Positions 41,762 through 50,857 of a stretch of 64,000 nucleotides of DNA are shown here, piece by piece. The notes under the pieces were generated by a model. The model was not told the DNA's origin. It made no database searches and saw only the letters and a program-made list of their open reading frames with translations. The DNA comes from Luteimonas saliphila (GTDB lineage Bacteria; Pseudomonadota; Gammaproteobacteria; Xanthomonadales; Xanthomonadaceae). Made by a program: the position numbers and the translations under genes. Position 1 is the first letter of the stretch; each line of letters opens with the position of its first letter. The DNA lies in the NCBI RefSeq assembly GCF_016774335.1, contig NZ_JAETWA010000030.1:62001-126000 (forward strand), in the 5' to 3' direction.

Positions 41762-42745
41762 TCAGCCCCTCGGGTTGTCCAGCAGGCCGCCGACTGCCGT
41801 CTCCAGGAAGCGCTCGACGTCCGCTTCCGGCATGCGCGCGAGCTGATTCTCGAGCTCGTCGACGTCGAGGTCATCCAGGTGGGCAAACTCGTTGCCGGCG
41901 CGGTCGTTGTCGAAGCCGGCTGCCGGCGCGCGCGACAGGTCCGGTGGCGCGGCCGTTTGCTTGCGCGCGGCGACCGCCTCGGCGGCGATCTGTGCGGGCG
42001 TTTTCTCGGGCGGCGCCATGTTGAACGCCTTCATGGTGCGGTCGCGGGCCTCGTTGAGCATTTCCGCGTACGTCGCGCCCGGCTTCTCCTGCGCGACCGT
42101 GGCCAGCACCGCGTTGAAGGCGTGGACACGCGTCTGGTCGGACAAGAACTTGGCGTTGGCTTCCACGCCCATGAACGCGGCCATGCTCGTGTCCCACTGC
42201 CGGTTCAGATCCGCCTCGGTTCGACTCTGCGCTTCCTTCTGCTGCTTCTCCGTCCACTCGTTCATCAGCGCGGTGGCCTTCTGCTCGGCCCGCCATTCCG
42301 CCCGCCGCTCCAGCAGAGCCTCGCGCTCGCGCTCGTACTCGTCGTCCTCGAGGTCGCCATCGTCGTGCTTCTGCGCCAGCGCCTTGCGCTCCGCTTCCCA
42401 GTCGGGCTCCACCGGTGCGGCGGGCGCTGGCGGATCCTGCGGCGCGGGATCTTGCGGCGCGAGGCGATCGGTCACCTTGGCCAGTGCCTCGGCGGTCCTG
42501 GCCTGCGTCTCGGCCAGCTCGCGCATCGTAGCTTCGTGCGGATCCGCCTCGGGCTGTGCTGCCGGCGCTGCTGCCGGCGCTGCTGCTGGTGCAGCCGGGG
42601 CTGCGGGGGCTGCGGGGGCAGCCGCAGGATCCGCGGCGCCAGTCGGCGCACCGCCGGATTCGGTGTCGGCCGCGAGCTCGGCGCGCTCCTGTTCGGTCAG
42701 GCCGTCGTCGTGCTCGAGGTCGGGGGTGTTCGGGTCGTTCTGCAT
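41762..42745 (-). CDS. Scaffolding protein
   Basis: 327 residues. Acidic, highly helical, with an Ala/Pro-rich linker (about 40-65), a charged coiled coil (EREREALLERRAEWRAEQKA) and a helical C-terminus (DVDELENQLARMPEADVERFLE). No enzyme motif. Position between portal and coat and composition match phage scaffolds. Translation may begin at ATG 42745 or at the GTG one codon earlier (42748), which overlaps the portal stop; GGAG precedes both. Confidence 0.82.
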   Translation of the reverse strand: MQNDPNTPDLEHDDGLTEQERAELAADTESGGAPTGAADPAAAPAAPAAPAAPAAAPAAAPAAQPEADPHEATMRELAETQARTAEALAKVTDRLAPQDPAPQDPPAPAAPVEPDWEAERKALAQKHDDGDLEDDEYEREREALLERRAEWRAEQKATALMNEWTEKQQKEAQSRTEADLNRQWDTSMAAFMGVEANAKFLSDQTRVHAFNAVLATVAQEKPGATYAEMLNEARDRTMKAFNMAPPEKTPAQIAAEAVAARKQTAAPPDLSRAPAAGFDNDRAGNEFAHLDDLDVDELENQLARMPEADVERFLETAVGGLLDNPRG

Positions 42746-44937
42746 CACTGGGGCTCCATACCGGCACCGGGGCCGGTTCCAACGGGTGGTGGGTATTCCG
42801 CGAGCCGGTCGGCCGCGGGGGCGAGATGGACCGCGGACTGCAGCACGCCGGCGACGCCAAGCGCCTCGCCCTTCGTCTGCACCGCGATTTGCTGAGCCTT
42901 CGCCCGCAGGTTGTCCGCGGTGGCGAGGTCCTTGGCGGTCTGGGCTTCAAGCCGCCGGTTCTGGACGTCGGCGGCCTGCTGCTGCGCCTGCTGCTCGGCC
43001 GCCGCTGCCTGTTCCGCTGCCGGATCAGGCTCGGGCGTGGGCTGGCCGACGCCGTTGATCTGGCGGATGCGCGCGACCAGTTCGGCGCGGTTCGGCAGGT
43101 CGGTCAGGTCGATCGCCAGGTCGAGCAACTGCAGGCCGACGGCCGGATCCAGCTTGCCGATCGTCTCGAGCAACTGCTCGGCCATCGCCATCCGGATCGT
43201 CTCGTGGTGGTTCTGGCTCTCCACGACGAAGTCGGCTTGCGAGGCGAGGATGTCGTTCTTGAACACGACCTCCCCGGTGAGCGGGTCCACCTGGGGCTGG
43301 TTGATTGCGACGAAGTGCACGCCCTCGGGGCCGACCACCCGGATCTGCATGGGCATGCTGACGTACTGCTCGGTCAGCGAAAGGGTCTTTTCCCCGGAAA
43401 TCTGCAGCGCGCGCCGGTTGTTGTCGAAGATTTCGGCCGTGCCGACCGCGCCCTGCTGCTGCTTGGCGATGATCGCCTTGCCCGACTTCGCATCGCTGTC
43501 GAGTCCAAGGTTCTCGCGGGTCACGCCCGACGCCTCGAACATGTGCCGGGCCGCGCCTTCCATCAGCGTGATATGCCCGGCGGCAATCTCGCCGCCCATC
43601 TCGATCTTGATCTTCTGCCCTGCCAGCGCGCCCGACGCCAGCTTGAGCTGGGCGTTCGGCTTGGGCACCTCGGCCAGGAAGTCCTCTTCGTCGACGCCAT
43701 TGGCGATGGCGTCCTCTTCGTACATGACCCGGTTCGTGCTGAGCGCGAACAACGTCTTGGAGCGGCGCTTGTTGTACTCGTCCTGGGGGTCGCGCAGGCC
43801 GCGCATGACGCCGTAGGGCATGCCGTCGCGGTCGCGCCGGTAGCACCAGGTCGGGGTGAGGCTGAACCGACCGTGCCGATACGGGATCGGCTCGTGGAGG
43901 CACATGATCGTGGTTTCCGGCACCCAGATCGCCACCCACATGCGCTCGACCGGACGGTCGTCGACGGTGATGACCTTGCGGTCGATGTAGTCGCGCAGCG
44001 CCGGGTCCTTCTCGTCGAACATCATGTTCGACAGCTCGGGGTAGTCGTTGGTCAGCGCGCGCACGCGCTTCTCCACCACCACCCGCCGGTACTCCGTCTC
44101 CACCAGCTTCAGGCGCGAGCGGCGGCGCTTGTCCGACCGCACGGACCCGCTGAACGTGCCCGACCGGATCCGCTGGCCATGGAACATCTGCGGCACCACC
44201 AGGTCGTCCTCGACGTACTCCATGGCGGCGTCGACGAACTGCTGGCTCACGCGCCGCAGCTCTTCCGCCTGATTCGGGAACATGGCGATGCCGTAATCGA
44301 GGTCGATGTACCGGTCGATGTTGATCGCGCGGCAGTCGCGCAGGTCGTCGGCGCGGCTGAACTCGTCCCAGCGCACCGCCTTCCAGTCGGTGTGCTGGAG
44401 GGAGACGGGCAGCCGGTCGTGATCGATCTGGGCGAACTCCCGGACCCAGCCAACGCCCACCTTCACCGCGTCCTTGAACGCCCGGCTGCGCTCCCACGTG
44501 GCCTGGTTGGCGTCAGAGACGAACTTCAGGAGCTGCGTCTTGACCTCCGCGCTCTCGAGGTCCTCGGGCCCGCGCGGATGCACCTTCCAGTCCTGCCGAG
44601 TGCGGCGCTCGGTGCCGGTGATCCAGTCCACCACCGCATGCGTCAGGTCGAAGGTGAGGGGGGCCTGGTTGCGCGCCTCGAGCGTGCGGCGCGTGCGCTC
44701 GTCGATCTGGTCGAGGTCGTAGTAGTCGGCGTCGAGGATCTGCTCGCGCCGGTTGTCCAGGTGCGCATCCACCTGGTCGGAGTACCAGCTCTGCAGGGTG
44801 GAGATGACCTCTTCTTCCTGCTGCTTGGCGGTCTTGCCGCGCAGCGGCTTGGCCTGTCGCGTCTCCAGCCCGCCGATGTTGTCGAGCGGGAACGGCTCGT
44901 TCCGCTGCGCCGGCTGGAACTCGAGCTCGAGGGCCAT
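42745..44937 (-). CDS. P22-type portal protein
   Basis: 730 residues, close to the 725 of P22 gp1. The dodecameric portal forms the DNA channel at one capsid vertex. Conserved segments: EEEVISTLQSWYSDQVDAHLDNRREQ, APLTFDLTHAVVDWITGTERRTR, PYRHGRFSLTP, GVMRGLRDPQDEYNKRRS, and a C-terminal Gln/Ala-rich helical barrel (AEQQAQQQAADVQNRRLEAQTAKDL). The ATG overlaps the stop of the preceding gene (ATGA). Confidence 0.93.
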   Translation of the reverse strand: MALELEFQPAQRNEPFPLDNIGGLETRQAKPLRGKTAKQQEEEVISTLQSWYSDQVDAHLDNRREQILDADYYDLDQIDERTRRTLEARNQAPLTFDLTHAVVDWITGTERRTRQDWKVHPRGPEDLESAEVKTQLLKFVSDANQATWERSRAFKDAVKVGVGWVREFAQIDHDRLPVSLQHTDWKAVRWDEFSRADDLRDCRAINIDRYIDLDYGIAMFPNQAEELRRVSQQFVDAAMEYVEDDLVVPQMFHGQRIRSGTFSGSVRSDKRRRSRLKLVETEYRRVVVEKRVRALTNDYPELSNMMFDEKDPALRDYIDRKVITVDDRPVERMWVAIWVPETTIMCLHEPIPYRHGRFSLTPTWCYRRDRDGMPYGVMRGLRDPQDEYNKRRSKTLFALSTNRVMYEEDAIANGVDEEDFLAEVPKPNAQLKLASGALAGQKIKIEMGGEIAAGHITLMEGAARHMFEASGVTRENLGLDSDAKSGKAIIAKQQQGAVGTAEIFDNNRRALQISGEKTLSLTEQYVSMPMQIRVVGPEGVHFVAINQPQVDPLTGEVVFKNDILASQADFVVESQNHHETIRMAMAEQLLETIGKLDPAVGLQLLDLAIDLTDLPNRAELVARIRQINGVGQPTPEPDPAAEQAAAAEQQAQQQAADVQNRRLEAQTAKDLATADNLRAKAQQIAVQTKGEALGVAGVLQSAVHLAPAADRLAEYPPPVGTGPGAGMEPQ

Positions 44938-45434
44938 CAGTTCACCGCCTTACCATCGTGGCGGATCGTGAACCCGTCCTGGGCGAGCGCGGCCAGCCAG
45001 TCCTGCGTGCCGAGTTGCTTGGCCGGGAGCGCCTTCTGCAGGTCCTCGCCGAACTCCAGCAGCGCGTCGCAGATCAGGTCGACGTCGTACTTGGTCACGA
45101 AGCCGAACAGGCGCGGCGCGAGCTCGCGCGCGGCGCGCACTACCTCGCGCGCGGCGCCGACGTCGACTGCCTGGAAGAGCTGCGACAGCAGCACGAAGGC
45201 GTGCCGGTTCACCGGATCCCGGGTGTTGGCCAGCAGCATCGCTGGCTCTTCCTTGAGCGTCTCCGGGTTCATCGCCTGCGTGAGCACGATCGCCAGCGGG
45301 CCCTTGCGCCCGATGGTCTTGTAGCGCTTCAGGCCGAGCGCGGCCGCTTCGACCGAAGGCAGCATTTCGGCGGTCTTGGGCCCCGACTTGAGCGGGTCGA
45401 TCGCTCTGAAGCCCGGGAGGTTGTCGTTGCTCAT
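44937..45434 (-). CDS. Conserved phage protein between terminase and portal, unknown
   Basis: 165 residues, ATG at 45434 overlapping the terL stop. Helical (AREVVRAARELAPRLFGFVTKYDVDLICDALLEFGEDLQKAL). The place is shared by small proteins of unknown use in several podoviruses. No catalytic or zinc motif. Confidence 0.75.
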   Translation of the reverse strand: MSNDNLPGFRAIDPLKSGPKTAEMLPSVEAAALGLKRYKTIGRKGPLAIVLTQAMNPETLKEEPAMLLANTRDPVNRHAFVLLSQLFQAVDVGAAREVVRAARELAPRLFGFVTKYDVDLICDALLEFGEDLQKALPAKQLGTQDWLAALAQDGFTIRHDGKAVN

Positions 45435-46840
45435 GCTGTTTTCCAGTTGTCTGAACCGCTGGCGCGGCGCTTGCCGCTGCCGGAATTGGCGGGCATGACG
45501 AAGCCCTGGCCCCACTGCCTGAACGCGTCGGCGTAGTTCGAATACCGGTCGTGCACGTGGGAGTTGTCGAGGAACACTTCCTGCTTCGGGTCCCACTTCT
45601 TCCGGTAGGCGTCGAGCGCCGCCACCAAGCCGATGCACTCGTCCGAGTCGATCCATGCGCTGGCGAACGCCGCGCGGGTCTGGTCGATGCCCGTCTTGAG
45701 CTGCTCGGTGCGCTTCACCACCACGAACCGATGCCCCGGCAGCAGCTTGCGCAGGGCATCGAGCGCCGACTTGCCGGTCTGCAGCGACTTGTTCTCGGCG
45801 TCGTGCGGCAGGTAGTGCGTGCCGTACACGTAGCCGCGCTCCTGGCTCATCTGCAGCAGGTACGCCGCGTAGTGGGCCAGGCTCTCGCCGCTGTTCTCGT
45901 AGGCGTGCAGGAATCTGTTCTGCAGCGCCGCGAACTGGTGGAACACGATCGAGGTCGTGTCGTTGAAGCCCAGGTCCCAGAAGGTGTTGACCGTCGTCCC
46001 GCCCATGTGCGGCACGTTGGTGAGCCGCCCCTCCTGCCGGAGCTTGGCCATTTCCTTCTGGTACCAGGCCCCGCGCACCCGGTTGCCGATCCACCGGCCC
46101 AGCAGCAGGGCGTCGCGATCGTCAGGTGGCAGCTCCGCGAACTGCTCGCGGTAGCCGGTGCCGGCCAGGTGCGGGTTGTCGCTCAGGCGCGCCGGGATGA
46201 AGCGGCGGCGCACGGTGCGCATGACCTTGACGATCGACCCGTCCTCGGCGAGCTCTTCGAACTCCCGCTGAAAGGCTTGGACGGTGGGCCCGCCTTCCTC
46301 GTCGATGCCCCAACGCTGCATGACCCAGCTCTGCCCCGGGCCGTCGGGGTTGGTCGTCGCGCGGATGTACTTGGGCAGCGTGCGGTCGACGGTGCGACAG
46401 CGGGTCATCAGGTAGACGTAGGGCACGTCCGAAGGCCACAGCGTCAGCTCTTCCCAGCCCAGATAGTTCCAGTTGCGGCCGCGGTACTTGAACCGGTCGG
46501 CTTCGTTCTCGAGGTAGGCCAGCTCGAGCTTCGCGCCCGCCGGCGTGGTGAAGATGTGCTCGGTCTTGTTGTAGCGGATCTTCCGGATGAACCGCGGGAA
46601 CAGGTCGTTCGCGCGGTCGATCAGGTCGCGCAGGTCGGTGAACGACTTGCGGAAGATGACCGCGCGGTGATTCGGGTTGCTGGCTCCGTTGTGCTGCAGG
46701 CACCACGCATCGATCAGCATGGCGTCCGACTTGCCGCCGCCGGCGGCGCCGCCATACAGGACCTCCCAGTCCGGGCAGGTCAGGAACTGCGTCTGCTTCT
46801 CCGACGGGGTCCAAACGACAGGCGGGTTAGCCGTCTCCAT
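45431..46840 (-). CDS. terL: Terminase large subunit
   Basis: 469 residues. ATPase domain with Walker A GGAAGGGKS (30-38) and Walker B/Glu in NYLGWEELT; nuclease domain with TFWDLGFNDTTS (first acidic residue), HYLPHDAENKS and a C-terminal acidic residue in DRYSNYADAF. It cuts and pumps DNA into the prohead through the portal. Overlaps the small subunit gene by 14 bases and the following gene by 4. Confidence 0.95.
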   Translation of the reverse strand: METANPPVVWTPSEKQTQFLTCPDWEVLYGGAAGGGKSDAMLIDAWCLQHNGASNPNHRAVIFRKSFTDLRDLIDRANDLFPRFIRKIRYNKTEHIFTTPAGAKLELAYLENEADRFKYRGRNWNYLGWEELTLWPSDVPYVYLMTRCRTVDRTLPKYIRATTNPDGPGQSWVMQRWGIDEEGGPTVQAFQREFEELAEDGSIVKVMRTVRRRFIPARLSDNPHLAGTGYREQFAELPPDDRDALLLGRWIGNRVRGAWYQKEMAKLRQEGRLTNVPHMGGTTVNTFWDLGFNDTTSIVFHQFAALQNRFLHAYENSGESLAHYAAYLLQMSQERGYVYGTHYLPHDAENKSLQTGKSALDALRKLLPGHRFVVVKRTEQLKTGIDQTRAAFASAWIDSDECIGLVAALDAYRKKWDPKQEVFLDNSHVHDRYSNYADAFRQWGQGFVMPANSGSGKRRASGSDNWKTA

Positions 46841-47639
46841 CGCCGCCCGCGGCCTTCGCCGGGATCATCACCACGCCGACCTCCACCGGCGCATCGCCCT
46901 CGTCGCCGCCGGCGTGCTTCACCTTCTGCGCGAACATGCCCAGGTGCTTGCCGACGTTCAGCAGCGCGTCGGTCGGCGACGTGATCCGGATCTTCAGGCC
47001 GTGCTGCGTGACCTCGACCCCCTCGAACAGCAGCGCCGCGTCCGGCGGCAGGTCGCGCGTGTCCTTGAACACGACGCGTTCCTTGCCATCGCCGAAACAT
47101 TCCGGGCACCGCGGGTTCGGGTCGGTGCGCGGGTTGTACCCGACGCCGCCCTCTTCGTTGTATGGCAGCGGCGGCTTCTTCTCCGCCCTGCGCACCTTGT
47201 TCTCTCCGGCGTGCTGCTCGCGCCGTTCCCGATCCTCCTGGGGCGTGAACTGGTACCGGAAGCCCTTGCCCCAGCAGTAGCGGCAGCAGCCGCGGTGCAG
47301 CTCTGTCAGCGCTCGCGGATCCGCGGTGGCCTTGGCCAGCATCCGGGCCAGGACCATGTCCTTGGTCGCCTCGTTGCGCGCCAGGAACGCGGCATGCGCG
47401 ATCTGAACGCGCTCCTGCACGTCCGGCCTGGCCAGCAGCTCGGATGCCTTCTGCCGCGCAGATCCCGGGCTGAAGCCTGCCTCGCGCGCGGCGCGGGCGC
47501 CGTTGAAGTGCACCAGGTACGCGGACACGAACTGCTCGAGGCGCAGCGCCGCCGCGTCGACCTTCTTGGCTGCAGCTTTCTTCGTCGCCTTGGCGGCCCT
47601 CTTCGCCGGCGCTGTTCGTTTTTGTTCTGTTCTGTTCAT
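46827..47639 (-). CDS. terS: Terminase small subunit with zinc-ribbon insert
   Basis: 270 residues. A Lys/Ala-rich N-terminal tail, the Terminase_2-type HTH (FVSAYLVHFNGARAAREAGFS ... QKASELLARPDV), an extended middle holding CRYCWGKGF and CPECFGDGKE, which looks like a four-Cys zinc ribbon, and a beta-rich C-terminus (GVEVTQHGLKIRITSPTDALLNVGKHLGM). It binds the packaging site and loads TerL. The ribbon separates it from the shortest members of the family. Confidence 0.88.
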   Translation of the reverse strand: MNRTEQKRTAPAKRAAKATKKAAAKKVDAAALRLEQFVSAYLVHFNGARAAREAGFSPGSARQKASELLARPDVQERVQIAHAAFLARNEATKDMVLARMLAKATADPRALTELHRGCCRYCWGKGFRYQFTPQEDRERREQHAGENKVRRAEKKPPLPYNEEGGVGYNPRTDPNPRCPECFGDGKERVVFKDTRDLPPDAALLFEGVEVTQHGLKIRITSPTDALLNVGKHLGMFAQKVKHAGGDEGDAPVEVGVVMIPAKAAGGDGDG

Positions 47640-49339
47640 GCTTCTCGGGCTGCTATCAGCAGCGTGTTTCTCGGACGCGGCGCCAGTCCGACCGGGTCCT
47701 GCGGGCGGCCGACCTCGCCCAGCGGAACGTGCGGTCGAGGCGCGATCAGCACGCCGGGCTCTGCGTCCCGGTTGTTGACCAGCGCGCCGAAGGTGAGGCT
47801 GGCGGTACCGCGCAGCAGCGCGCGCTGGCGCAGGCTCGCGGTCACAGCGATGGTCAGCGAGGCGGTACCGGACAGCGCGCCCGCGCTGCGCAGGTCGCCC
47901 GCGGCGCCGAACGCGAGCCCGGCGGCGCCGGCCAGCCGCACCTTGTCGACCACGCGCCCGGTCGCGGCGAACGCCAGCCCGGTCTGGCCCGCGAGGCGCG
48001 CACGCGCGCGCAGCGCACCGGTGGCGGCGATGCCCAGACTGGCGCTGCCGGCCATGGTGACCCGGGTGCGCAGGGCGCCGGCGGCCGCGAAGTCGAGGGA
48101 CGCCGCTCCGGACAGCTCCGCGCTGGTGGCGAGCGCTCCGGTCGCGTCGATCGACAGGCTCGCGCCGCCCGACAGCAGGAGCCGGGTGGTCAGCGCACCC
48201 GCGGTCGTGAAGCTCAGGCCCGCGGATCCGGTCAGCTCGTCCTCGTTGGCCGGCTCGATGTAGACGGCATACGCCGACAGGTCGCCGTTCGCGCTGCTGG
48301 CGGTGCCCGGCCACGGGTCGGACGGCGCGATCGCCAGCGAGCTCCCCTCGGCTCGGCGCAGGTTCCCGGACGTTCCACCCTCGGCCGGTGTGGTCGAGTT
48401 GATGGTGAGGGTGAAGCTGCTGGCCTGCGTGCCCAGCCAGTACGTGCCCGGGGCGAGCGTGACCGACATCGGCGCGCTCTGCCAGCGGCCGGCGCCGGTG
48501 GTGGTGGCGACCGACGACACCGCGATCACGTCGCCCGGCTCGCCGGCCACGTCCTCGAAGATGATGCCGATCCAGTCGATGCCGCCCGGGTCGCTGCCGC
48601 TGTCGTCGGCGCCGTACCCAAAGTGCTGGAAATACTGCGTGACCTCGGCCGGCTCGGAGAGCACGAACTTCGAGGCCATGATCCGGCCTTCGTTGCCGCT
48701 CCACACACCTCCGATGCCTGGGAAGGTGTTGCCGAACGTGTTCTGCGCCAGCGCTCCGGCCACCGCAAAGCTCAGGCTGGCGGTACCGGCCAGCGGGACC
48801 ACGCCGGACACGGACAGGGCGCCCGTGGTCGTGAACCCCAGCGAGGCGGTGCCAGACAGGGTCTCGGCCGGCGCGCCGGTGCTGTAGTCGGCGTAGATGA
48901 CGATGTTGTAGCCGGATGACCCGCCCCCGCTCCATGGGTTCGGCGGGTTGTCGTACGCATCCTCGTCAGGCCCGGCCCATTGCGACCAGCCGGTGCCGCC
49001 CTCGTCGTCCGTGCGCAGGTTGGACAGGTGATCGGCCGTGGTGGCGCCGAGCCAGTAGTTTCCCGGCGACAGCGCCTCGCCGTTGCACGTCGAAATCGCG
49101 AAGTCGCCGTTGATGACGGCTACCTCCGCGCCGACGGCGACCAGCGCGCCCGGAGATCCCGCGTTGTCGGCGTAGACCAGCCCCTTGACCAGCCCGCCGC
49201 CGGTCGAGGTCGAGTAGATCGCGACGTGATTGAGCGTCCCCGCCTCGGACAGCGTGAAGCGCGTGAACCACGCCCGCCCGGTGGTGCCGGGCAGGTCGGT
49301 GTCTGCGATCGCGGGGTTTTCGTTGCCGAAGCGAGGCAC
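47636..49339 (-). CDS. Repeat-rich fibre-like virion protein
   Basis: 567 residues from GTG at 49339. Two copies of a choice-of-anchor-like beta domain (about 15-155, AIYSTSTGGGLVKGLVYADNAGSPG; and about 205-360, SVATTTGAGRWQSAPMSVTLAPGTYWLG) are followed by about 7.6 copies of a 20-residue Ala/Gly/Leu repeat (369-521) and a Pro/Arg-rich tail. Probably a fibre or host-contact protein. It is placed before terS, away from the other tail genes. GTG start and a weak ribosome site suggest modest expression. Confidence 0.72.
   Translation of the reverse strand: MPRFGNENPAIADTDLPGTTGRAWFTRFTLSEAGTLNHVAIYSTSTGGGLVKGLVYADNAGSPGALVAVGAEVAVINGDFAISTCNGEALSPGNYWLGATTADHLSNLRTDDEGGTGWSQWAGPDEDAYDNPPNPWSGGGSSGYNIVIYADYSTGAPAETLSGTASLGFTTTGALSVSGVVPLAGTASLSFAVAGALAQNTFGNTFPGIGGVWSGNEGRIMASKFVLSEPAEVTQYFQHFGYGADDSGSDPGGIDWIGIIFEDVAGEPGDVIAVSSVATTTGAGRWQSAPMSVTLAPGTYWLGTQASSFTLTINSTTPAEGGTSGNLRRAEGSSLAIAPSDPWPGTASSANGDLSAYAVYIEPANEDELTGSAGLSFTTAGALTTRLLLSGGASLSIDATGALATSAELSGAASLDFAAAGALRTRVTMAGSASLGIAATGALRARARLAGQTGLAFAATGRVVDKVRLAGAAGLAFGAAGDLRSAGALSGTASLTIAVTASLRQRALLRGTASLTFGALVNNRDAEPGVLIAPRPHVPLGEVGRPQDPVGLAPRPRNTLLIAAREA
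47777..48235 (-). repeat. 60-bp coding repeats (20-residue units)
   Basis: Seven complete units and a partial eighth of the pattern L-x-G-x-A-S-L-x-[FI]-x-x-x-G-A-L-x-x-x-x-x encode residues 369-521 of the fibre-like protein. Two isolated partial copies occur earlier in the protein (near 165-200). DNA is diverged between units, protein pattern conserved, so this is an old array under structural selection. Confidence 0.85.
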
Positions 49340-49356
49340 GGCAGGCTACCCCGGGT

Positions 49357-49800
49357 TTAGCTGACGGTGACTTCCAGCGTCTCCGCGGGGAACTCGGGCA
49401 CGGAACCGGTGCTGATGACCCGGCTGGCGGCCAGCGTGCCGCGCAGGAACAGGTTGCCGTTGCCGGACGACGCGCTACCGATGCCGAAGTGCGTCACGGT
49501 GCCGCCCGTGCCGCCGGTCGACTCGGCGAACAGGATCGCAGCGAGGTTCGTACCCACCCCGGCCGCGACTTCCCACTCGGTATCGTCGCGCGGCACCGGG
49601 ATGCGGGCGTAGCTGGTGTAGGAAATCTCGTTGGTGGACTGATTGCCACCCGCGCCCGGGTCGGCCGTGTGCAGGCTGATGTACAGGTTGCCATCGGCGG
49701 ACGAGGGCAGCAGCCCGGTGGCGTCGCCGACGTTGGCGAGGCCGGCGTTCTGCAGGATGTGCTGCAGCAGGGCGGTGGCGAAGGCGGTGGATGCGGACAT
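49357..49800 (-). CDS. Tail-fibre-associated protein family
   Basis: 147 residues with an AGGAG ribosome site. The core GNLYISLHTADPGAGGNQSTNEISYTSYARIPVPR is a pattern I know from small phage tail or fibre proteins that accompany host-contact genes. The C-terminus is beta-rich (GNLFLRGTLAASRVISTG). It lies next to the repeat-rich fibre-like gene, which supports a shared role. Confidence 0.78.
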   Translation of the reverse strand: MSASTAFATALLQHILQNAGLANVGDATGLLPSSADGNLYISLHTADPGAGGNQSTNEISYTSYARIPVPRDDTEWEVAAGVGTNLAAILFAESTGGTGGTVTHFGIGSASSGNGNLFLRGTLAASRVISTGSVPEFPAETLEVTVS

Positions 49801-49812
49801 GGTGCTCTCCTG

Positions 49813-50202
49813 CTAGGTGTCCCAGGTGCGGGTGATGGATGGCAAAACGGTCACGCGGCCCGCGAACGCCGCCTCGTACTCGCCGGCTGTGCGCTCGATC
49901 AGGGCGTCGAAGGAGTACTTCCACCGCTGGTGGCCGTTCTCGGGAAAGCTGAGCGTGTCCGCGGATGACACGTCGATGTCGATCAGGCCAAGCCCCGGGT
50001 TCGCGATCGCGAGGCCGGAGCCGACTTCGAGCTGAAGCAGGATCGGACTGTCGACCTGCTCGCGGATGCACATGACGAGCGACACGATGCCGGCCAAGTC
50101 GACGGGCTCCCCGGTGTTCTCGTCGGTGAGCTGCACCTGGTCCTGCCAGCGCGTGCCGCGCACGATCCGGACAGTCGGCACCTTGGCAAAGACGATGCCC
50201 AT
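49813..50202 (-). CDS. Small tail/baseplate-type protein
   Basis: 129 residues, GGAGG eight bases before ATG. Beta-sandwich look with TVRIVRGTRWQDQVQLTDENTGEPVDLAG and a later EYEAAFAGRVTVLP, resembling N-terminal domains of baseplate-upper proteins that use such segments for fibre attachment. Exact family uncertain. Confidence 0.7.
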   Translation of the reverse strand: MGIVFAKVPTVRIVRGTRWQDQVQLTDENTGEPVDLAGIVSLVMCIREQVDSPILLQLEVGSGLAIANPGLGLIDIDVSSADTLSFPENGHQRWKYSFDALIERTAGEYEAAFAGRVTVLPSITRTWDT

Positions 50203-50205
50203 GGG

Positions 50206-50511
50206 TCATTCCTCCACGCGGTAGATGCCGCGCTTCTTCAGGCTGCCCAGGAAGTCGGTGCAGGCCTGCCGCGCGCGTTCGCAGCGCAGCAGGCGGCCGG
50301 CGAGCTGGCCTGTCGTGTGCTCGCCCAGTGCGTCCCACGTTTCCGCGGACTCGGGATCTCCCTCCCACCGGACGCCGGTATCGGTGAGAGAGGTCGTGCA
50401 GGGGTCGTAGCAGATCGCGTCCGCGTCTCCGATTGGAGCGTTGCCGCGGCGCTGGCACGTGGCACCAGCAAGCACCAGCACCAGCACCGCGGCGAACAGG
50501 AGGCGGATCAC
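50206..50511 (-). CDS. Rz1-like outer-membrane spanin subunit
   Basis: 101 residues. An N-terminal hydrophobic signal (LLFAAVLVLVLAGATC) ends in a Cys at residue 19 that could be lipidated, although the -1 residue is Thr instead of Gly/Ala/Ser. The mature part carries CYDPCTTSLTDTGVRW, TWDALGEH and LRCERARQACTDFL, a pattern of Rz1-like lysis proteins in Pseudomonas and Xanthomonas phages. It would fuse outer and inner membranes with an Rz-like partner at the last step of lysis. Confidence 0.75.
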   Translation of the reverse strand: MIRLLFAAVLVLVLAGATCQRRGNAPIGDADAICYDPCTTSLTDTGVRWEGDPESAETWDALGEHTTGQLAGRLLRCERARQACTDFLGSLKKRGIYRVEE

Positions 50512-50720
50512 GGCGACTCAGCATCCATCGCGGCGACGACCTCGCGGGCCTTGGCGTCGCGGTACTTCATGTCCGCCAGCCGCATGCCCATCTTCGGCCA
50601 GACATCGTCGAGCGCCATCTTGCGTGCGTAGTGCCTGCCCTCCGCGGCCGTGAAGTAGTGCTCGCTGGCGATCTCGGCCTCGATGTCCTCGGGGGTGACG
50701 CTCGTGCTGCGCGCGTCCAT
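50508..50720 (-). CDS. Short Gp49-like phage protein, possibly internally shortened
   Basis: 70 residues. EDIEAEIASEHYFTAAEG matches the start of Gp49-family proteins and RHYARKMALDDVWPKMGMRL resembles their C-terminal end, but the central segment that normally carries a conserved LTFCVLVLRNGF-type strand is missing. Function of the family is unknown. ATG overlaps the upstream stop (TGATG). Confidence 0.6.
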   Translation of the reverse strand: MDARSTSVTPEDIEAEIASEHYFTAAEGRHYARKMALDDVWPKMGMRLADMKYRDAKAREVVAAMDAESP

Positions 50721-50857
50721 CAGAGCGCCACCACGAACACGCCGACAACCAGCGCGAGCGCGCCGATGCTGACGAACATGAAGGCCTTGCAGCGTGCTTC
50801 GACGATCCCCGCGCGCATGGCCTCGATCTGCGCGGATTCGAGCTCTGGCGAGAGCAT
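50720..50857 (-). CDS. 45-residue single-span membrane protein
   Basis: Acidic N-terminus (MLSPELESAQIEAMRAGIVE) and one C-terminal membrane segment (FMFVSIGALALVVGVFVVAL). Overlaps both neighbours by one base. Size and place among lysis genes suit a holin/antiholin-type or lysis accessory protein, but the C-terminal anchor is unusual for a holin. Confidence 0.6.
   Translation of the reverse strand: MLSPELESAQIEAMRAGIVEARCKAFMFVSIGALALVVGVFVVAL

Noticed and set aside
42560..42630. GCTGCCGGCGCT-type short repeats
   Set aside because: They encode the Ala/Pro linker of the scaffold protein; a low-complexity coding tract, not a separate element.
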